64,000 nucleotides of DNA. Source: Motacilla alba alba (Eukaryota; Chordata; Aves; Passeriformes; Motacillidae). The notes under the pieces were generated by a model. The model had not been told where the DNA came from. It saw nothing but the letters and a program-made list of their open reading frames with translations, and did no database searches. The stretch spans positions 7,459,439-7,523,438 of the forward strand of contig NC_052030.1 in the NCBI RefSeq assembly GCF_015832195.1, written 5' to 3'. A program made the position numbers and the translations under genes. Positions 53,101 to 64,000 of the stretch are shown piece by piece; positions within the stretch are counted from its first letter, which is position 1, and each line of letters starts with the position of its first letter.

Positions 53101-53999
53101 TTTTAGATGCTTCTTGTCCAAATCAGAAAAACAACATCCAAAAAGACTGTGGCTCCTTCAGGGCCCTAGCTCCTCTTGCAGCATCCACACTGAACCCGGG
53201 AATAATGTCTCTACACATCTCACAGGACACCTGGAACATGTCCTGGCTCACAGCTATGAAGAGATGTACAATAAAAACCTCCAGCCAGGGCTCTGAATCT
53301 ATTCAAACAGCCCACACTACTCCATTTTTCAACTTGCTAAAATCACAAGATCCAACAGAAGCGCTTTATATTGGTACCTTTCCCCCCAAAAAAACCACAA
53401 ATAAAACAAAGTGAGAGGAAGGGAGAAGGAAAAGAAAGAGGACTTTAGTGCATGGTGTCAACCAATCATATTCAACAGAGAAAAAGACACAAGTGGTTAT
53501 AGCTTCCTGTAAATTACTTCATGTAATTAAATCCCCTTCTCTAAATTACAGACCATTTAGCTCTTCTTTTATAACAATGTAACCAATGACCACCACCAAC
53601 CTTTTTTATAGCATCTAATGCCACATAAGTTGTTAGCAATGAAATTTCCTTTTTATTTCTCCCTTTCAAAAGAAGCTGCTGTAATGAGATTCATTCACAG
53701 CTACTTACAGACTGTCATGAGAAGAGAGGATCGCCTTGTTTCCCTTTATTCTGCTCCTCTCTGAGGCTATATTTAAGCAAACGTGACCTAAAGTCCTTAT
53801 CAGTCATCTCAATGCAGGCAGAGAAGTTAAAGGTGACCAGCAAGAGTTTTAAAACATGGAGCTCATAACTGGTTTGATTCTCCACACACACACATCACTT
53901 CCTAACACTGCACCAGCGTGGCTTAACTATCTTCCCACCACTTGAATTTTCTGACCTGTCTCAGCATTGAACCAGCAGGAACATCAGGTTTGCAAGCCC
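50111..53999. other. Non-coding sequence; no gene seen
   Basis: AT-rich apart from a mixed patch at 52500-52760. The nested palindrome at 51295 is the only structural feature noted. Confidence 0.6.
51295..51327. repeat. Nested palindrome / hairpin
   Basis: ATACTTCTTATAAGAAGTAT (51297-51316) is a perfect 20-bp palindrome, and its right half is partly duplicated so that AGATACTTCTTA (51295-51306) can also pair with TAAGAAGTATCT (51316-51327) across a 9-nt loop. Confidence 0.92.
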
Positions 54000-54640
54000 C
54001 TGTTTGCTGGGGACGAGTCCTGCCCGAGGGGAGCAGCTTCCCCTGGATTGTCCCTGGTAGGAAATCCCAAAAGTGTGTACCTGCAGCTCCAGAGCTCTGC
54101 TCAGCCACGCTCACTGGGACTGCAGCTCCTGCCTCTTCTCCCATGGAGCCCAGATGGAGGCCCCTGGAGCCACTGCAGACAGCCCGGCACAGGCAGCACT
54201 GGTAGCATCCAGTGCTTTCATCACTGTGCTCTCCAAATCTACTCCAACACGTCCTAAAAGTGCCAGCAGCCATCTGCAGGCCTGAGCACCCTGCTGCTGC
54301 CCAGATGCTGGCAAGTGGGAGAGGTGAGTGGGGACAGACGGGGATTCTGGAGCAGGGGAAAAGCAGGGACACAGAAAGCAGAAGCCAGTGCTGCAGGCAA
54401 AGCCTTGGGGTGTAGCTGCGAGCACAGCATGGTTGGTGTGTAAGAGCAGCACTCTGATCCTTGGGCACACAGCAGGGAGCAGAGTGGACGTGGCAAGGCA
54501 CTCGTGCAGCACTGCATCCCCATCCCCACAGCCCCCGAGCCCTGCCTGCTCTGACACCCAGGAACAAATCCCCACTCAAGAAAAGCCCATGGCAGTAAAA
54601 TGCTGGCCAGGTGAGCCAGCCCTGCCCAACCCAGCACAGG
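54000..54640. other. GC-rich block with spurious open frames; no gene
   Basis: GC-rich with few stop codons. A 259-codon minus-strand frame (53923-54702) is open, but two other minus-strand frames are also open for more than 120 codons over the same DNA, the product is a Cys/Trp/Ser/Leu mixture without domains, and no promoter or polyadenylation signal fits. I read this as compositional lack of stops. Confidence 0.6.
54518..54542 (-). other. G-quadruplex motif (G-rich strand is minus)
   Basis: C runs of 4, 4, 5 and 3 on the plus strand, spacers of 2, 4 and 3 bases. Located in the GC-rich block 54000-54640. Confidence 0.55.
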
Positions 54641-55559
54641 CAGCTGAGCCTCTCTGAAAGAATCAGGAGAGCTCTATGGAAGCAGAGACAAGTGGGGCAC
54701 ATGGAGCAGCCATACTGGCTAAGGAGGGCCAGCTACAAAAGGGGAACCCACTGGTCCAGACAAGCAAGAGTTTCACTATTCAGTGAAAAAGACAAAGCCA
54801 CATTCTCTCATATATCACACTTCCAGCAGCCAAAACATGCTTCACATCACTGTTCAGAAAATAATATTTGCAGTGTAGTAAAATCCAGCATACGCGTCTG
54901 TTTCATTCTTCAGCATTAGTCTAAAAATAACTGGACACCCCACAATTCCAATGAGCATCATCTCTTCAATTTCTGTTTCCCTACCAGAACTGCAGAGGGT
55001 TTTGAAATACATTTTTTCTGGCTTAAGCCGCCTCCTGTCACAGTTCCCAGAGGGTTTATGGCACTGTTTTGCACCACTCCTGAAGCAGCGTGTTACAGAA
55101 TTCTGTTATGGAAACCATTGCAGCCCAAAGGTGGCTGCAATCCCATGATGAAGTTACCTGTGCCACAGCTATAATGCAGACTTTAATGGTCTAGTGTTGG
55201 TACAGCATTTTAAACAAACTAACACTGCCAAGTTCTCCCTCTGCTGCAGAGCAGGCTCTGCAGCCACTTCAAGAATCTTGATGAATTCTTGGATAAATTT
55301 AGCAAAAACAACAGCACTTCTTTGTAATAGCAGGGTTTCATTTGGGAAATAAACATCCACTTTTTATTTACAAAGGATTTTTCCTCCTCCTGCCACTGCT
55401 GTGCTATGCCCACTGCTTCCCTCTACTTTGATCCAAAAAACAGAATACCAAGTGCCTAACCAGGACTTAAAGCAGATTTTTAAATTAGTTCCTGACAGTG
55501 CAAACAGATTGCTATTGATTGAAATGAGGCTGATTTCAGGCCTTGGATTAGCAAACCTA

Positions 55560-55779
55560 ATGCCTGGATGCTGTGCTGCCCATTTCGGTGCTCTGCACCG
55601 CTGCTCCCCAGCGGTTTCCCGGGCAGCTGCGGAGCCTCTGCAGCTGCAGATCAGCGTGAGAGCGCAGGGCAGGGCCAGCTGCGGCTGCCTGCAGCCTGCT
55701 CAGCCCCAATGAGGGCTCCTCCCGAATCCCCGGGGCCGGGACCCTGCCCTGCACCCTCCCAGGACCTCTGGATCCAGCC
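55560..55779. other. CpG-rich patch on the left flank of the CR1
   Basis: About 220 bp with roughly eleven CpG dinucleotides, strikingly CpG-dense against the rest of the window, ending where the CR1 begins. Too short for a classical CpG island. Confidence 0.6.
55742..55760 (-). other. G-quadruplex motif next to the CR1 3' end
   Basis: Four CCC runs with spacers TG, TGCA and T on the plus strand, a compact quadruplex pattern on the minus strand. It ends only 20 bp from the CR1 terminal repeat at 55780. Confidence 0.6.
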
Positions 55780-55795
55780 AGAATCACAGAATCAC
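55780..55795 (-). repeat. CR1 3'-terminal 8-bp repeat (two units)
   Basis: Two exact copies of AGAATCAC on the plus strand (GTGATTCT on the element's sense strand). CR1 elements end in short tandem copies of an ATTCTRTG-like octamer, so this fixes the orientation and 3' boundary of the copy. Confidence 0.9.
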
Positions 55796-55972
55796 GAGGT
55801 TGGAAGAGACCTCTAAGATCATCAAGTCCAACCTATGTCCTAACAGCTCAACTAGACTATAGCACCAAGTGCCAAGTGCTTTTTTTAAACACATCCAGAG
55901 ATGGTGATTCTACCACCTCTCTGGGAAGACAATTCCAGTATTTTATTATTCTTTTGGTGAAATATTTTTTCC

Positions 55973-56766
55973 TTATATCCAATCATTACCTTCCCTGACG
56001 TAGCTTGAGACTGTGTCCTTGTGTTCTGTCAGTGCTGCCCAGTGGAAGAGACCTACCCCCACCTGTCTACAGCCTCCCTTCAGGAAGCTGTAGAGAGCAA
56101 TAAGGTCACCTCTAAGCCTTCTCTTCTCAAGGTTAAACAGCCCCAGCTCCTTCAAACGTTCCTCACAGGGCTTGTGTTCCAAGCCCCTCACCAGCCTTGT
56201 TGCCTGCCTCTGGACACACTCAAGCATCTCAACATCCTTCCTAAATTGAGGGGCCAGAACTGGACACAGCACTCAAGATGCAGCCTCACCAGCGCCGAGT
56301 ACAGGGGAAGAATGACCTCCCTGCTCCTGCTGGCCACACAATTCCTAATGCAGGCCAGGATGCCACTGGCCTTCTTGGCCACCAGGGCACATTGCTAGCT
56401 CATATTCAACCGGCTGTCGACCAGCACCCCCAGGTCCCTTTCTGCCTGAACACTGTCCAGCCACACTGGACAGTGTTCACCACCAGTCCCCAGTTTGTAA
56501 CGCTGTAGGGGATTTTTGTGGCCAAAATGTAGAACTCGGCACTTAGACTTATTAAACTTCATGTTGTTGGACTCTGCCCATCCATCCAACCAATCTCAGT
56601 CTCTCTGCAGAGCCCTCCTTCCTTCCAATTGATCAACATACGCTCCTAGCTTAGTGTCGTCTGCAAAGTTACTAATGAAGGACTTGATGCCCTCCTCCAT
56701 GTCATCTATAAAAATATTAAATAGAACTGGTCCAAGCACAGAGGGACACCACTGGTGACTGGCTGC
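55973..56766 (-). pseudogene. CR1 ORF2 fragment: reverse-transcriptase palm/thumb and C-terminus, broken
   Basis: Reading from right to left, the fragment has a VLGPVLFNI block, the catalytic FADD motif (56656-56667, the Y/FADD box that binds metal in reverse transcriptases), the [11 protein letters not shown] block, the [11 protein letters not shown] block and the C-terminal region beginning near [18 protein letters not shown]. The endonuclease domain and the N-terminal half of the reverse transcriptase are missing. Damage seen: an in-frame TGA at 56596-56598, an in-frame TAG at 56395-56397, a short deletion near 56748 just before VLGPV, and a frameshift around 56230-56260 after the FWPL block. 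The breaks show it cannot encode an active enzyme. Confidence 0.95.
56448..56478. repeat. Perfect 13-bp stem / 5-nt loop inverted repeat inside the CR1
   Basis: GAACACTGTCCAG (56448-56460), loop CCACA, then the exact reverse complement CTGGACAGTGTTC (56466-56478). It lies in the ORF2 coding part of the CR1 copy, between the RYKLGTGG and [11 protein letters not shown] blocks. I cannot tell whether it belongs to this subfamily or arose in this copy. Confidence 0.95.
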
Positions 56767-56960
56767 TCAGAAGCTCAGGAGGGAGTTGGTGTTTGGGAGG
56801 GTTTTGCCGGAGCCCAGCACCACGGCTCACCAAGCCCGGTGAGCTCCGCTCCTGCCACGGCCACTCTGATGGAGCAGAGCTCTGGGGGCAGCCCAGCCCT
56901 GGCTCTCCTGTCCAGGCAGCCTGGCCAAGCCTGGCACAGAGGCTGCACACAGGTAATGGC
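56767..56960. other. GC-rich patch on the right flank of the CR1
   Basis: GC-rich sequence resumes at the 5' truncation point of the CR1. Together with 55560-55779 it suggests the CR1 split one pre-existing GC-rich segment of about 400 bp. Confidence 0.5.
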
Positions 56961-62017
<5,057 letters not shown>

Positions 62018-64000
62018 ATGTTAAGTTCTTTATGTTCTTTGCAGCTACCTTTAAGCATTAAGCTGTATAAATATTGAATAAAAACACAAACAAGACAGTA
62101 TGTATCTTCCAGAGATTACTTAAGATGAATAATTAGGAATGCACAACACAAGCAGTAATTTTAGATTAGATTAGGATGAATATTCTCCAGGCTATGTGTT
62201 TGATTAATTTCAGTGATGCTGAAACTGGGTTATGAGCTCGCTTCAGATTAACTCAGAAACCATACATCAACAGCACATGAGCAAATCAGCAACCTGAAGG
62301 GAAGCCTTAAACTGTTCAACTGAAACAGGGGTGGGTTTTGTTTTGTTTCTGATCTGAGAAGTATCAGACCCCCCCTTGGGGCTGACAGTCTCTGATTCAC
62401 AGCAGCATTCATATGGAGAAAGGCACTTCTAAAGCCCTACCACAAATTCCCAGAGCCAGAGAGATCAATGGGATCCAAACACACAACAGAGGTTGAACAC
62501 TTCTAAGTGTTAAGTGTCTGCCCTGAACCAGGCTGCAACACACAATCCAAGCACAGTTTAAAAGCAGGTATGTCATGTCATAATGATTAACATTGGAAGT
62601 GAGATCAGAGAAGGGAATTACTCTGCTATCCCTGGCATCTCTGAGGACTGGAAGCTGAACTGCCAGTGACAGTGTACCAAACTCTCTCCCTGTGCACACC
62701 ACGTGGAAAAGGAGTTGAAGAAATAATATGACAGATCACTATGACATTGGGTCACTACTGCTAGATACATCTTCCCTTATGTCTTTTATTAACTGCTCAA
62801 GGATAAAAACTGAATTCTTATGGGAATATTTTGCAGGATATCTATTCCAATTATTTTTTCATGTGAGGTAAATAGATTAGGAAATGCCCAAAAAGCGCTG
62901 CTTATTATGCCAAAACTCAGCCACAGATATTTTTCTAAATGCCTCGCTTTTGACTCAAGCAGTTACATGACAGGTATTTGTATCTTACATGAATGGAGAT
63001 CACAATACAACTGCTCACATCAATGCACACACCTTCAGTACTGCAAAAGAGCTCATGAAAATCATTAGCTCTCTAGTCTCTCAAAAACTGAAGCCCAACA
63101 AAAAAAGAAAATTAGGAACTGGAGTGAAATGCCCTGCTGATTGCTCCAGATTACTTCCTCCCCCTCTCCTTTAATTAGTGAATTGACTGCCTCAGTGTGC
63201 AACATGCTGATTCCACTCCAAATCACTCACTTGTTTAAAGTTACCCTTCCCTGGGAAGTGAGATGATGCATAGGCACTTTAGGGTCACAGACACATTGAA
63301 ATTAGAACCAAGGCAATAAAATACAGCTGTTTCAATCCCAGCCCAGGCTCCCAGAGGATCAGCCAGCACCCACCCTCTGTACGCCTTGCACAGGAGTCCT
63401 GGGGGGCTGGAGGCTCCTCTTAGGGCACACACAGATACATCAAGTTGAAAAGCCCCAAAGATACAACTCTTCCACCAAAATTAAAATAACTAGCACTGTC
63501 TTGGAGGCACAGAACACAGCTCAGCTTGCCAAGTCCATTACTAGGGAAAGAGCAAGGAAAATACCTATCTGGCATTATCTATGAATGATAAAGGAATATA
63601 AATCAGTGTTAACTTCTCACTTTGGTTTTTAGTTTAAAGACAACACTTTAAAGCAACAGTTCAAGATGCCAACTGAAGAAGGTCATATTGTGCTGGGAAG
63701 CTACTGAGATAAAAATTGCTAATAATATTGCTAATCCTCAGTAACTAATCAAAAAACTTGCCATGTGGAAATGATATCTGCTAACTGATATTCAGCAAAA
63801 CATTAGAAATAGGAATCACCACAAATATACACTTCTTCACAAAGCCAGATGCAGCTTGTGATGTGACAGCAGGTGCAAGGAAGATGCTACATGAGGTGAC
63901 ATGGACCCCTGATGGGGGAGAAAGGAGGCTGGGGCAGGGAAATGTCACCACCTGAGAGCACCAGCAAATCATGCACTCCCTGCTTGAGGGGCAATATTCA
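62018..64000. other. Probable intron upstream of the exon; no further exon seen
   Basis: AT-rich sequence beyond the acceptor. No minus-strand exon with paired splice signals is visible before the window ends, so the preceding exon likely lies outside. Confidence 0.55.

Larger units (their letters stand above)
55780..56766 (-). mobile_element. CR1 non-LTR retrotransposon, 5'-truncated
   Basis: About 990 bp of CR1 LINE in minus orientation. The 3' end lies at the left: two copies of AGAATCAC (as read on plus), followed by the familiar CR1 tail GAGGTTGGAAGAGACCTCTA and ATCATCAAGTCCAACC. To the right lies the C-terminal part of the ORF2 reverse transcriptase. Homology runs to about 56766, where the reading QPVTSGVP precedes the VLGPVLFNI block, and then stops abruptly in GC-rich unique sequence. 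This is the usual 5' truncation of CR1 copies. No target-site duplication is visible, as is normal for this family. The copy is dead: two in-frame stops and at least two frameshifts. Confidence 0.97.

Noticed and set aside
53923..54702. 259-codon minus-strand open frame, the longest in the window
   Set aside because: Other minus-strand frames over the same DNA are also long and open, the product has no recognisable domain and odd Cys/Trp richness, and the DNA is GC-rich; lack of stops is compositional.

Overview
The window looks like 64 kb of bird (or at least sauropsid reptile/bird) nuclear DNA, almost all of it non-coding. The evidence is a clear CR1 non-LTR retrotransposon ending in the characteristic 8-bp terminal repeat, a second CR1 fragment, a much older CR1/L3-like LINE relic, no L1 or Alu sequence, low overall repeat content, many short A/T runs and a few short GC-rich patches. 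I see nothing prokaryotic: no dense ORFs, operons, tRNA or rRNA genes, or CRISPR array.

Only one segment has the full signature of a protein-coding exon: 61793-61993 on the minus strand. It is 201 bp (67 codons), open in one frame only, has a good polypyrimidine/CAG acceptor on one side and a CAG|GTAGGG donor on the other, and encodes a highly charged Lys/Glu-rich, probably disordered, probably nuclear segment. I do not recognise the gene. If the gene runs on, roughly 61 kb to the left of this exon would be one very large intron, or intron plus downstream sequence. Two weaker splice-signal candidates are listed with low confidence (28401-28435 minus; 33136-33378 plus).

Layout: 1-4480 non-coding with short repeats; 4490-5760 pyrimidine-rich, containing an ancient minus-strand LINE relic whose reverse-transcriptase linker region is still readable at 5149-5340; 5760-17340 non-coding with a CTCF-like site, an X-box-like site, a G-quadruplex motif and a four-motif GATA cluster; 17375-17417 three evenly spaced TTAATTAA sites ending in a 24-bp perfect palindrome; 17420-48330 non-coding with two more CTCF-like sites and candidate conserved AT-rich elements; 48338-48410 CR1 fragment; 49803-50110 possible degraded solitary LTR; 54000-56960 a GC-rich zone interrupted by the CR1 at 55780-56766; 56970-61790 non-coding with a homeobox/POU-rich candidate element; 61793-61993 the coding exon; then intron to the end.

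The genes do not form a pathway here. The most useful content is the exon, the repeat fossils and the candidate regulatory sites. I found no convincing new biological system.
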